Below are positions 6,410 through 14,611 of a stretch of DNA of 19,401 nucleotides, in pieces. Under the pieces are notes generated by a model, which worked only from the letters and a program-made list of their open reading frames with translations, was not told the DNA's origin and searched no databases. The stretch is from JBCBZH01 sp039815415 (GTDB taxonomy: Bacteria; Bacteroidota; Rhodothermia; Rhodothermales; Rubricoccaceae): positions 1-19,401 of the forward strand of contig JBCBZH010000049.1 in the NCBI GenBank assembly GCA_039815415.1. Reading direction: 5' to 3'. The translations under genes were made by a program, and so were the position numbers. Position 1 is the first letter of the stretch, and every line of letters starts with the position of its first letter.

Positions 6410-6924
6410 GAATCCACATGGGAGGGCGCGGACGACGTGACTACGCGCGTCGATGTCGGCCCTGTCCCATACCGGATGTCCGGCTGGCTCTGGGATATCG
6501 CAGGGAGGGGCGAAGGGGCATGAGAACTCTGGAGAGCGCCAAAGAAACGAAGCGTGTGCTGGGGCGACTCAAGAAAACCGGTCGAACGGTTCGCCAGCTC
6601 GCCTGAATGGTCGGGAATCGCCTCTCAGTGGGTCCAGCGAGCTGGCGGCGCATGCCAGCTCTCGCCAGCTCGGCGACGCTCAGTGGGGCGGCGTTCGGGA
6701 CTGGCACCGCTTTTGGGTATGCAGGAGAGCAAAGACGGGTTCACCGCCTCGGTCCGTTCATGTCCTGAGATCGGAATCCCACGAAGACGATTCGAGCGCT
6801 TGTCGTGTCTCATTCCAAAACGCGACCTTCCCTGTTCTGGCACCGCCGACGCCGTCATCGCGTTGGGCGGTCTGCATCGTCCGACGACCCGTCGGGCGCT
6901 TCCTCCCATGCGCCTCCCTCTCCG
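6410..6924. other. Gene-free stretch with clustered 10-mer copies
   Basis: No convincing gene is present in these 515 bases. A 28-codon Arg/Lys-rich frame from the ATG at 6521 and longer Arg-rich frames on both strands look like compositional noise. The stretch should hold the promoter of the minus-strand tRNA set and that of the MEMO-like gene, but I could not place either. It holds three exact copies of the iterated 10-mer (6592, 6638, 6663) and one truncated copy (6654). Confidence 0.6.
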
Positions 6925-7707
6925 ATGAGCCTCGCGTCTCGCGCCGTGTATCCGTCGCAATCCGCCCCTCTTCGCCAACACCTCGAAAGCCTTCTTCGTG
7001 AGGCCCAGCCTCCAGATCTTGACGGCGGCACGCTCATCGGGCTGATCGTCCCCGATTCCAATCGCCTCTCAGGTGGCCCGGCTGCGGCAGAGGCGTATGC
7101 GCTGCTGCGCGACGTTGAGCTGGATACGGCCATTGTCGTTTCTCCCAGCCACAGCGGGGAGTTTGGGCGCCTCTCGGTCTGCAAGGTAGATACCTACCAG
7201 ACGCCCCTCGGCGATATCGACATCAACGACCATCTGCGCAACGAGCTGTGCGATGAGGACGACGACATCTTCTTGGATGACACCGGCCACTATCACACAG
7301 AGGGCGCAGATGTTCAGCTCCCATTCCTCCAGAGCATCCTCGGCGAGGACTTCAACACGGTACCGATCGTAATGGGCGAAGAGAGCCCCGTATTCTGCCG
7401 TGAACTCGGGCGTGCGGTAGGTGAGGTTCTGTATGGAAAGCGGGCCATCATGGTGGGCACCGCGGATGTCATTGAGGGAGAGGAGGCACCTCTTGAGAGG
7501 CTTCGTGCTGCTATCGAGTCCTTCAATGTGAGCGAGCTGTTTCACCTCATGGGCAGCGAGGCCGTCACGATGGAAGGAATGGGCGCCATCGCCACGGAGA
7601 TGCTCGCCTCACAAGAGCGCGGAGCGACACACGCCCGAGTGCTGGCTCTCGCGGGTCCCGAAGACGGTTCGCCGGGTCCCATCGCCTGCGCGTTCTGGCG
7701 CGCCTGA
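6925..7707 (+). CDS. Divergent MEMO-family protein (AmmeMemoRadiSam system protein B-like)
   Basis: This 260-residue protein follows the MEMO/AmmeMemoRadiSam-B layout. RAVYPSQSAPLRQHLESLL (6-24) matches the family opening (AGSFYPxDxxxLxxxxxxxL). LIGLIVPDSNRLSGGPAAAEAYALL (37-61) matches the IVPHAGYxYSGxxAAxAYxxL block. VVSPSHSGEFG (71-81) matches the GPNHxG loop. TEGADVQLPFLQ (125-136) matches REHSxEVQLPFLQ. VPIVMG and VGTADVIEG match the later VPIxxG and xxSSDLSHY blocks. Several usual metal-site or active-site positions differ: the first His is D44, and the SHY of the last block is replaced; H76 is kept. The family's chemistry is poorly known, so no reaction is assigned. The ATG at 6925 is chosen because earlier in-frame sequence is Arg-rich and unrelated. 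Confidence 0.8.
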   Translation: MSLASRAVYPSQSAPLRQHLESLLREAQPPDLDGGTLIGLIVPDSNRLSGGPAAAEAYALLRDVELDTAIVVSPSHSGEFGRLSVCKVDTYQTPLGDIDINDHLRNELCDEDDDIFLDDTGHYHTEGADVQLPFLQSILGEDFNTVPIVMGEESPVFCRELGRAVGEVLYGKRAIMVGTADVIEGEEAPLERLRAAIESFNVSELFHLMGSEAVTMEGMGAIATEMLASQERGATHARVLALAGPEDGSPGPIACAFWRA

Positions 7708-7727
7708 TTCCCGACACCTTGAGGCTC

Positions 7728-8705
7728 ATGGAGGAGGTTTTCGCATCCGCATTCAAGAACTCGCGCCCCGGTGTCGCCATCGTGGGCGCGGGGGCTGTGG
7801 GGCGTGCCCTCGGGCTGCGTCTAGCGGAGAGCGGGTACCCGATTCTCGGCATCATCAGCCGAACCCTTGCACCGGCGGAGACCCTGGCACGGGCGGTCGG
7901 GGCTCCGCTGGCCTCCGACCGATTGAGTGACCTCCCAGCAGAGGCCGCATTCGTTCTTCTCTGCGTCAGCGACGATCAGATCGCAGACGTGGCCGAGACG
8001 CTTACAGGGGCTCGCCGCTCGTGGAAGGACACGGTGGTGGCCCACACGTCCGGTGCGCTGGCAGCCTCCGTGCTAGATCCGCTCGCAGATGAAGGCGCTA
8101 GCGTGCTCTCGTTCCACCCGCTCCAGACCCTCGCCCCCGATGCGTCCGCCAGCTCGCTCGTGGGCGTGCACGCCGGGCTTGAGGGAGATCCGCGAGGGGT
8201 CGCGGCAGGCATTGAGCTGGCGGTCCGGCTCGGGATGCGCTACCTCGTGCTCTCGCCCGACGCCAAAGCGCGCTATCACCTCGCAGCAACGATGGCGTCC
8301 AACTTCGTGGTGACGCTGCTGGGCATGGTGCAGGAGGTGCTCTCGTCGCTGGACATCGACCGAGACGAGGCGATGGCTCTCCTCGCGCCGCTGCTTCAGG
8401 GCACGCTCGACAACCTGAAGGCGTCGTCGCCGGAAGAAGCCATCACCGGCCCCGTCGTGCGCGGCGATCTCGCCACGCTTCGCCAGCATGGGCTGGCGCT
8501 CCGCGAGCATCTGCCGCACCTGGTCCCGGCGTACGCGGCGCTGTCGGTCGAGACCGTCCGGCTGGCGGTTCGCAGCGGCCGCCTCGAGTCCGACCAGGCC
8601 GAGAAGGTTCTGGACCTCATGCAGCGCATGGTGACCGTTCCGTTGCCAGAGCGCGACGGTGAGCGCCCCCCGGTCCCGACGCTTCGCCATCCCGTGGGTT
8701 CGTGA
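7728..8705 (+). CDS. Rossmann-fold / DUF2520 domain protein
   Basis: This 325-residue protein looks like an NAD(P)-dependent dehydrogenase of the 6-phosphogluconate/ketopantoate-reductase kind. It starts with a dinucleotide-binding fold: VAIVGAGAVGRALGLRLAESGY (about 16-37) is a classical GxGxxG motif. The strand ending CVSDDQI and AHTSGAL is also typical. The C-terminal half, from about residue 125 (SFHPLQTLAP, then YHLAATMASNFVVTLL and LLQGTLDNLKASSPEEAITGPVVRGD), matches the DUF2520 helical dimerisation domain. The substrate is unknown. It begins 20 bases after the MEMO-like gene, so the two are probably co-transcribed. A TTG at 7719 would add three residues; I chose the ATG at 7728. Confidence 0.87.
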   Translation: MEEVFASAFKNSRPGVAIVGAGAVGRALGLRLAESGYPILGIISRTLAPAETLARAVGAPLASDRLSDLPAEAAFVLLCVSDDQIADVAETLTGARRSWKDTVVAHTSGALAASVLDPLADEGASVLSFHPLQTLAPDASASSLVGVHAGLEGDPRGVAAGIELAVRLGMRYLVLSPDAKARYHLAATMASNFVVTLLGMVQEVLSSLDIDRDEAMALLAPLLQGTLDNLKASSPEEAITGPVVRGDLATLRQHGLALREHLPHLVPAYAALSVETVRLAVRSGRLESDQAEKVLDLMQRMVTVPLPERDGERPPVPTLRHPVGS

Positions 8706-8863
8706 GTCCACGGAGAAGGCGCGGCATAGACCTTGTGAGGGCACGGAGCGTGGTTGAGGGCGATCTTAACACCGTACACCAGCTCGTAGGCGTTCCTCGT
8801 TGATGGGCTGATCGTGACTGTTTCACCTGCGCAGATGAGGCCTTCGGCGAACTCTGCGTCTGT

Positions 8864-9418
8864 ATGACACACCCCACCATACTGGCTGGCCCCGTTACCG
8901 GGGAAGCCGTTCAGGCACTGACCGTGTGGAGTGCCGACCGTGGCTCGGAAGCGGCCTTTCAGGCGCTTCTGGCCGCATCCGCATCTGCTGTGCGCTCTGC
9001 ACGAACGGCCGTGGCTGACGTGCAACACGCGTCGCTATCGCTGGCACAGGCTCGTGCAGCTGAGGCGATCTCAGAGGAAATGGAGATCACGGCTCAGGCT
9101 CTCGAGTTGGGCCTGAGTGAGCAGGGCGCGTGTTTGCTCGACGCAAAGCCTGGCCCTGTCGCTGCGCTCCGCGCACAGCTCCCTACGTTGGCATCCTGGC
9201 GTGGCCGCCGTCCCCGAAGCCCAGAGGCACGTCCGACATGGTTGAATGCGACATCCAACGCCATCCGCACGCTTGGCGAGACCGCCGAGCACATCGACGC
9301 GCTGGCGGACAACCAGCCTGAGCCCTCTCCGTCTCGCCAGCTCGGCCGGGATATCGCCGCGCGGCTGCGGCATCACCGAAACGCGTTGATGGCGGAGGTC
9401 GCCCGCCTGGTGGACTGA
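8864..9418 (+). CDS. Unrecognised Ala-rich cytoplasmic protein
   Basis: This is a 184-residue open frame with good codon-position GC bias and no signal peptide or membrane segment. It is Ala-rich and predicted by eye to be almost entirely helical (AAFQALLAASASAVRSARTAVADVQHASLSLAQARAAEAISEEMEITAQALELGL), with a basic, Pro-containing linker (SWRGRRPRSPEARPTWLN) near 112-130 and a helical end. The heptad-like Ala/Leu pattern suggests a coiled coil or helical bundle. I recognise no family. It stands between the DUF2520 gene (158 bases upstream) and lysS (105 bases downstream) on the same strand. Confidence 0.55.
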   Translation: MTHPTILAGPVTGEAVQALTVWSADRGSEAAFQALLAASASAVRSARTAVADVQHASLSLAQARAAEAISEEMEITAQALELGLSEQGACLLDAKPGPVAALRAQLPTLASWRGRRPRSPEARPTWLNATSNAIRTLGETAEHIDALADNQPEPSPSRQLGRDIAARLRHHRNALMAEVARLVD

Positions 9419-9523
9419 CTGGCCGCTAGCCAGTGCGCGAATCTTCGGACAGGAGATGCGCGATGCGTGGTTCGCGAGGCCTCTTCGGGGTACCCTCACG
9501 CATCCACGTATCACGCATCCGGA

Positions 9524-11167
9524 ATGACCGAGCACGAACAGATCCGCCGCGACCACCTCGCCGCCCTTCGCGATGCGGGCATCGAGCCATACCCGGCCGA
9601 GGCATGGCCCGTTACCCATCGTGCTGCGCGCATCCTCGAGGCCTTCGACGACGCGCGTCACCAGCCCGATGAGGAGGGCAACCCGGCGCCAGAGCCCATG
9701 ACCGTGACGGTCGCAGGCCGCATGATGACCAAGCGGGTGATGGGGAAGGCTTCGTTCTTCCACCTCGCCGATGAATCCGGCAGCATCCAGATCTACGTCA
9801 AGCGAGACAACCTCCAGGCGCCGGAAGACGGCGCAGAGGGCTTCTACAACACCGTGTTCAAGAAGCTGCTGGATACGGGAGACTGGCTCGGGATCACCGG
9901 CACCGTCTTCCGTACACGCATGGGGGAGGTTTCCATCGAGGCCGACGAGCTGGTGCTGCTGGCCAAGAGCCTGAAGCCGCTTCCGGTGGAGAAGACGGTG
10001 ACGGACGAGGAAACCGGAGAGACGCGCACCTTCAACGAGGTCACCGACCCTGAATTCCGCTACCGCCAGCGCTACGCCGACCTCGCGCTCCACCCGGACG
10101 TGCGGACGGTCTTCAAGCAGCGCGCCCGGATGCTTCGCACTATCCGCGACCTGCTCGACGGCGAGGGCTACGTGGAGGTGGAGACGCCCGCGCTCCAGCC
10201 GCTCTACGGCGGCGCGGCCGCTCGTCCGTTCACAACGCACCACAACGCGCTGGACATGCCGCTCTTCCTCCGCATCGCGGACGAGCTGTACCTGAAGCGC
10301 CTGCTCGTGGGCGGCTTCGAGGGCGTCTACGAGATCGCCAAGGACTTCCGCAACGAGGGACTCTCGCGGTTTCACAACCCGGAGTTCACCATGCTCGAGC
10401 TGTACGTCGCCTTCCGCGACTACGACTGGATGATGGGTCTCGTGGAGCGGATGCTGGAGCGGGTCGCTGTGGACTTGCACGGCACATCGGAGGTGACCTG
10501 GGGCGAGCACACGCTCTCGTTCAAGGCACCCTTTGCGCGCATTCCCATCTTCGAGGCCATCGAAGACAAGACGGGCCATGCCCTGCGTGGCAAGAGCCGC
10601 GATGAGGTGGCTGACATCGCTCGCCAGCTCGGCCTGGAAGTGGACGCGTCGATGGGCCTCGGCAAGCTGATCGACGAGGTGTTCGGAGAGTTCGTGGAGC
10701 CCCACCTCATCCAGCCAACCTTCATCACGGACTACCCCGTGGAGCTGTCGCCCCTGGCGAAGCGGCACCGCTCCGAGGAGGGTCTCGTGGAGCGCTTCGA
10801 GCTGATCGCAGGCGGCAAGGAGCTGTGCAACGCCTTCTCGGAGCTGAACGACCCGCTCGACCAGCGCGCGCGCTTCGAGTCTCAAGTCGAGCTGGCGACC
10901 GCGGGCGACGATGAGGCGGTCAACACCGTGGACGAGGACTACCTCCGGGCGCTCGAGTACGGGATGCCTCCGGCGGCGGGCCTCGGCGTGGGCATCGACC
11001 GGCTGGCGATGGTGATGACCAACCAGCCCCACATCAAGGACGTGCTCCTGTTCCCTCTGCTGCGCCCGGAGGAGGTAACACTCGGATATGCTGAATCAAC
11101 CACCGTAGGGCATTCACTAAACGTTGGTTCATCGGCAGATACGGTGCCGAGCAAGGGGCAAGGGTAG
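9524..11167 (+). CDS. lysS: Lysyl-tRNA synthetase, class II
   Basis: This 547-residue enzyme charges tRNA-Lys with lysine in the cytoplasm. The N-terminal OB-fold (about 60-165, TVTVAGRMMTKRVMGKASFFHLADESGSIQIYV) binds the anticodon. The class II core follows: motif 1 in the DVRTVFKQRARMLRTIRDLLDGEGYVEVETPAL region, motif 2 as FRNEGLSRFHNPEFTMLE, and motif 3 as GLGVGIDRLAMVMT (486-499). ELCNAFSELNDPLDQRARF is a typical LysRS segment before motif 3. The protein should end near LFPLLRPE (residue 516), but 31 further residues (from 11072) of unrelated, Ser/Thr/Gly-rich sequence follow, and the stop falls 4 bases before the inverted repeat at 11171. The ATG at 9524 puts the start at MTEHEQIRRDHLAALRDAGI, a normal LysRS opening. 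Confidence 0.96.
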   Translation: MTEHEQIRRDHLAALRDAGIEPYPAEAWPVTHRAARILEAFDDARHQPDEEGNPAPEPMTVTVAGRMMTKRVMGKASFFHLADESGSIQIYVKRDNLQAPEDGAEGFYNTVFKKLLDTGDWLGITGTVFRTRMGEVSIEADELVLLAKSLKPLPVEKTVTDEETGETRTFNEVTDPEFRYRQRYADLALHPDVRTVFKQRARMLRTIRDLLDGEGYVEVETPALQPLYGGAAARPFTTHHNALDMPLFLRIADELYLKRLLVGGFEGVYEIAKDFRNEGLSRFHNPEFTMLELYVAFRDYDWMMGLVERMLERVAVDLHGTSEVTWGEHTLSFKAPFARIPIFEAIEDKTGHALRGKSRDEVADIARQLGLEVDASMGLGKLIDEVFGEFVEPHLIQPTFITDYPVELSPLAKRHRSEEGLVERFELIAGGKELCNAFSELNDPLDQRARFESQVELATAGDDEAVNTVDEDYLRALEYGMPPAAGLGVGIDRLAMVMTNQPHIKDVLLFPLLRPEEVTLGYAESTTVGHSLNVGSSADTVPSKGQG

Positions 11168-11170
11168 AGT

Positions 11171-11282
11171 GTCATCCTGAACGAAGTGAAGGATCTCAAC
11201 GCCAAGGCAGCACGAAACCACCGCCGATTGGGACATGAGACCTCGCGTTGAGATCCTTCGTCGCTCTGCTCCTCAGGATGAC
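11171..11282. repeat. REP-like inverted repeat element, copy 1
   Basis: The left arm 11171-11201 begins GTCATCCTGAACGAAGTGAA and continues GGATCTCAACG. The right arm 11246-11282 is its imperfect reverse complement (CGTTGAGATCC...CAGGATGAC), with about six extra bases in the middle. The 44-base spacer has no clear structure. The arm ends match those of the second element at 14390-14566. The element fills the space between lysS and the GIY-YIG gene and could fold into a long hairpin in RNA or single-stranded DNA. It may double as a terminator for lysS. Confidence 0.85.
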
Positions 11283-11293
11283 AAGTGAGGGAC

Positions 11294-11581
11294 ATGAGCC
11301 GAAAGAGCTACTGGGTCTACATCCTCGCCAGCCGGACGCGGGTGCTCTACATCGGCGTGACCAATAACCTCGAGCGTCGCGTGGCAGAGCATCGAGCGGG
11401 GGAGGGTGGTGTCTTCACCAAGCGCTACCGGGTTCGCCAACTCGTGTACGTTGAGGAGTACCCGGACGTGAACGACGCCATCACACGAGAGAAGGAGCTA
11501 AAGGGCTGGACCCGCGCAAAGAAGGTGGCGCTGATCGAGGGGGCCAATGCGACCTGGCGGGATCTCAGCGCACCACTGTGA
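11294..11581 (+). CDS. Stand-alone GIY-YIG nuclease domain protein
   Basis: This 95-residue protein is a minimal single-domain GIY-YIG nuclease of the UPF0213/YhbQ-like group. YWVYIL (6-11) and VLYIGVTNNLERRVAEHR (17-34) carry the two tyrosines (Y9, Y19), the catalytic Arg (R28/R29) and H33. TREKELKGW (64-72) carries the metal-binding Glu (E68). The end, ATWRDLS, matches the usual NPxWxDL tail. A GTG at 11285 is possible, but the ATG at 11294 is preferred. The gene begins 12 bases after the inverted repeat and its last 17 bases overlap the end of the convergent T9SS protein gene. Members of this family have been linked to DNA structure cleavage, but their biological role is unsettled; the repeat beside it suggests a partner substrate (inference). 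Confidence 0.88.
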   Translation: MSRKSYWVYILASRTRVLYIGVTNNLERRVAEHRAGEGGVFTKRYRVRQLVYVEEYPDVNDAITREKELKGWTRAKKVALIEGANATWRDLSAPL

Positions 11582-14174
11582 TGCGCGCGGTCCGGGTCTC
11601 GTCGCCAGCTCGAAGCCGAATGACGTACACACCGGGCGCCAGCGCGCGGGCGTCCAGCGTGGCGGTGTGGCTCCCCTCGAGCTGGCGGAGCGTCGTCCGC
11701 TCGAGCACGCGGCGCCCCAAAACGTCCACCATCGTCAGCTCGACGGGACCCGAGCGCGCGAGCGTGTAGGGAATGGTCAACGAGCTGGCGGTGGGGTTGG
11801 GGTAGGGCGCGCCGAGTCTCAGGTCGCCTGCCTGGGGCGACGCCTCCTCCGACACCGGGGGCGGGTCCGTCGTGTAGATGCGGATCACCGTGCCGGTGGC
11901 CGGAAGCATGGGCGCGTCCGACGATGAGCCGAACACCTGGCGCTGGATCGGCCGTGTGCCCGTTGTGTAGGCGTTGGCCTCGGCAGAGGAGGCCCCATCG
12001 ATGTAGCACTGATCCGGCGCGGCGATCACCAGGGGATCGAACTGTGCCTCGAAGTCGGCATAGCTCGTCGTCGGGTAGTAGGCATAGACGCGGTCAGACG
12101 CGACGTAGCCCTCAATGGGAGCCGGGTCGATCTCTGCCGGGTCGAAGGCACAGGTGCCGCCGTTGTCAGCGAAGAAGACCGGGATGAGCTGTACGTCGTC
12201 TGCGGGGTCGTTGGCCTCCCCGGGTGTCACCGTCCCGATGTCCCAGATCTCGAAGGGCACCCGGAGGACTCCATGCTCCTGGAAGCGCCAGTAGCCGAGG
12301 CTGCCGGTGTCGGTGAAGCGGATCTCGAAGTCGTTCGGGGCATACTGGCCGATGACGGACTGGGAACCGGTGCCTTGCTCCGAGAGGTAGTAGTCGCCCG
12401 TGGAGTTGAAGGAGTCGTAAACGAGGTTGCCGGCGACTTCGTCGCATCCGTCGCGGCTCTGGGCGGTCTCGGCGCAGGGATCGGTGCCGTCAGGCCCAGA
12501 GACCTCTACAAAGGCGTAGGAGCCATCTGACAAGGAGAGCAGGCCGCCCTGGTAGGCGCGGAGCGAACGAGGGGTTGAGCGGAGGCCAAGGGCCCCGCTG
12601 GCGAGGGCATTGACCGCCCAGTACACGGACCGCGTGCCTGGAGTTGGGGTGAGTCCGCCGGGCTGAAGAACGATCGATGTGTCTGCTACGAGGCGATGGC
12701 CTGTGGTCAGGTCATCGGGCTGAGGGCCCCAGCGGATCTCGTAGGCCTCCGCGCCCGCGACGGCATCCCACGCAAACCGGACGGTGTCTGCCTGAACGAG
12801 GTCCGCGCCGTCGTCGGGAGATCTCAGCACAGGGGCTGCGAGCCGCCGGGGAGCCGGGCCGCGCTGGAAGAGTTCTCCGGCGTCGTAGGCGGCCTGGACG
12901 CCATCGCTCACGGCTCGGATCTGCGTGATCGAGTCGAGGTTGTCGGACCCGAATGCAAACACGATCGCCAGATCGACGGTCTCCGCCTCGCCCGGCGCGA
13001 GGTCCCCGAACGATGCCGTTGCGACGAGTCGGCGGTCTCCTTGTGGGTTGTCTGTGCCGTTGCCGTCCACATTCACCTCGCTCCAGAATGACTGCGTGGG
13101 TGGGTCTCCGGGAAACATGAATGTTGTCGTGGGAGCCCCGGTTTGCTCGAAGCCATAGTTCAGCTCGTAGTACGGTGTCCCGTTGCCCCAGAGACCCTGC
13201 ATGTAGAAGTAGTATTCCTCGGGTGTGCCGGGATCATTCGTTCCACTCGGGCCGCCGCCAAGGAATGTGCTCGTCGCCACCAACTCGTGGTTGAGAATGT
13301 CGTAGCCCACCGCAGGCGGCGGCGACCCATAGGCGGCGTCCTCGTTGGAGTCGTTGTAAACGAAGGCCATGTTGCGGAGCGTGTCGGTGCCCACATAGTC
13401 GTCTCCCGCATCGCCGAGGTCCGGGTCTGTGAAAAAGCTCCACCGCGCGTTCTCGATGGTATTCGGGCTTCGATTGACGATGCGGAAGCGGTAGAATGTG
13501 GCGTCCTGGGCGCCCGGCAGCGCATCCTCTACGGTCACGAAGGCCGTTGCCTGGACCTCCACGCCCAGCGGTGTTCCCGGGTTGTGGTCGTTGCCGGCGT
13601 CGTTCATCACCCAGAAGGCCATCTGGCTACCGAGCAATTCGGGCCGCTCGCCCGCCGCCAAGTCGATAACCTGCTCCCGGCTCGTGATCGCCACCGGCTC
13701 GCCGTCGGCGTCCACCGTCGGCGCCCCCAGCCCGACCGGCCACTCCGCTAGGTCTCGAGCTGGCGACTCGCCTTTGTCAACCGCCTCAAGGTCGAATGCA
13801 TTCACGACCCAGATGCGGTCGTAGGCCGAGCAGTCCGCCGGATTCGGCAGCGTGCCGTCGTCGTTGAGCGGGCCGGGCCAGAAGTCGTAGCCGCCGTAGC
13901 GTGCCGCCGCGACGCGGATCTCCCCGTTGACGGTGCCGCTGAGCCAGATGCCTGCTGCGAACAGAGGCGAGTTGCCCGAGATCTTGGGGACGAGGTATCC
14001 GTCGCCAGACGTGGTGGAGCCGCCGAAGAAGAGGTTGCCGTTGGTGAAGAGGCTGGCCTGGACGTTGCTGGCATCCAGGAAGCGCTCCGCGGTGCCAGGC
14101 GTGCAGGAGCCGGGCGTCTGGGCGAGAGCGGGGGCGGCCAGCATCGCGCTGGCGAGGAGAACCAAGAGGCGCAT
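11565..14174 (-). CDS. Large secreted protein with T9SS type A sorting domain
   Basis: This 869-residue protein has a signal peptide (MRLLVLLASAMLAAPALAQ, 1-19) and a C-terminal type IX sorting domain (about 785-869). The latter shows APYPNPTASSLTIPYTL, VDVLGRRV, LDARALAPGVYVIRLRAG and a final basic ITVVR. The protein should cross the outer membrane through the Por system and be released or attached to the surface. The N-terminal 440 residues are one large beta-rich region with many Asp/Gly turns and no recognised enzyme motif. A fibronectin-III-like segment sits at about 447-540 (LRSPDDGADLV...FAWDAVAGAEAYEIRWG). Another unassigned beta-rich region lies between 540 and 785. Few cysteines are present and they are spaced apart, which fits an extracellular protein. 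It may be an adhesin or structural surface protein. It is transcribed divergently from the MFS gene. Confidence 0.88.
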   Translation of the reverse strand: MRLLVLLASAMLAAPALAQTPGSCTPGTAERFLDASNVQASLFTNGNLFFGGSTTSGDGYLVPKISGNSPLFAAGIWLSGTVNGEIRVAAARYGGYDFWPGPLNDDGTLPNPADCSAYDRIWVVNAFDLEAVDKGESPARDLAEWPVGLGAPTVDADGEPVAITSREQVIDLAAGERPELLGSQMAFWVMNDAGNDHNPGTPLGVEVQATAFVTVEDALPGAQDATFYRFRIVNRSPNTIENARWSFFTDPDLGDAGDDYVGTDTLRNMAFVYNDSNEDAAYGSPPPAVGYDILNHELVATSTFLGGGPSGTNDPGTPEEYYFYMQGLWGNGTPYYELNYGFEQTGAPTTTFMFPGDPPTQSFWSEVNVDGNGTDNPQGDRRLVATASFGDLAPGEAETVDLAIVFAFGSDNLDSITQIRAVSDGVQAAYDAGELFQRGPAPRRLAAPVLRSPDDGADLVQADTVRFAWDAVAGAEAYEIRWGPQPDDLTTGHRLVADTSIVLQPGGLTPTPGTRSVYWAVNALASGALGLRSTPRSLRAYQGGLLSLSDGSYAFVEVSGPDGTDPCAETAQSRDGCDEVAGNLVYDSFNSTGDYYLSEQGTGSQSVIGQYAPNDFEIRFTDTGSLGYWRFQEHGVLRVPFEIWDIGTVTPGEANDPADDVQLIPVFFADNGGTCAFDPAEIDPAPIEGYVASDRVYAYYPTTSYADFEAQFDPLVIAAPDQCYIDGASSAEANAYTTGTRPIQRQVFGSSSDAPMLPATGTVIRIYTTDPPPVSEEASPQAGDLRLGAPYPNPTASSLTIPYTLARSGPVELTMVDVLGRRVLERTTLRQLEGSHTATLDARALAPGVYVIRLRAGDETRTARITVVR

Positions 14175-14389
14175 ACGCAGGGCGTGGGTGCAGGCTCAAC
14201 GTAGGCCGCCAGCTCGTTCCAAACGGCGGAAAGACAGCCAGTGGTCGAAAGAGAGTCCCGAGTGGTCGTACACCGGGCCTCAGTGGAGCGATGCCCTCTC
14301 TAGCTCGACGCGTTACCGTAAACGCTCATCTTCCGTCTCGGAGGTGCTCACCCGATTCTGTCACCACTCAGCTTGGCCCATTCCGACTC

Positions 14390-14566
14390 GTCATCCTGAG
14401 CTTGTCGAAGGATCTGGCCGCGCGCTGGCATCACATACCTCGCGTGCGTTGAGACGACCCCCACACTGTGTTGGGTCATGCGGCGCCGAAGATCGAGGCG
14501 CGTAGAATGTCATAGGCACCGATGGAGAGATCATGAGGCCAGATCCCTCCCTGCGCTCGGGATGAC
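14390..14566. repeat. REP-like inverted repeat element, copy 2
   Basis: The left arm 14390-14417 starts GTCATCCTGAGCTTGTCGAA and ends GGATCTGG. The right arm 14539-14566 reads CCAGATCC...CGGGATGAC. The arm ends (GTCATCC...GGATCT) are shared with the element at 11171-11282, while the centres and the 121-base spacer differ. No nuclease gene is next to this copy. Confidence 0.8.
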
Positions 14567-14611
14567 ATGTTCGGCGTGGGTGTCGCCCGAAGAAGGTTGC
14601 GCGGATCGAGG

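Noticed and set aside
6521..6606. 28-codon basic peptide frame in the gene-free stretch
   Set aside because: It is very short, ends within a copy of the iterated word, and has no supporting start signal.
8396..9028. Minus-strand open frame spanning the DUF2520 3' end and the 158-base gap
   Set aside because: A short part (ETVTISPSTRNAYELVYGVKIALNH) looks protein-like, but the rest is antisense noise and there is no recognisable domain or good start.
9071..11032. 653-codon open frame on the minus strand across lysS
   Set aside because: It is antisense to a clear lysS and has a His/Arg/Val-rich composition typical of the complementary frame of GC-rich genes.
11171..11282. CRISPR array or insertion sequence
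   Set aside because: There is only one pair of inverted arms, no direct repeats with regular spacers, and no transposase gene.
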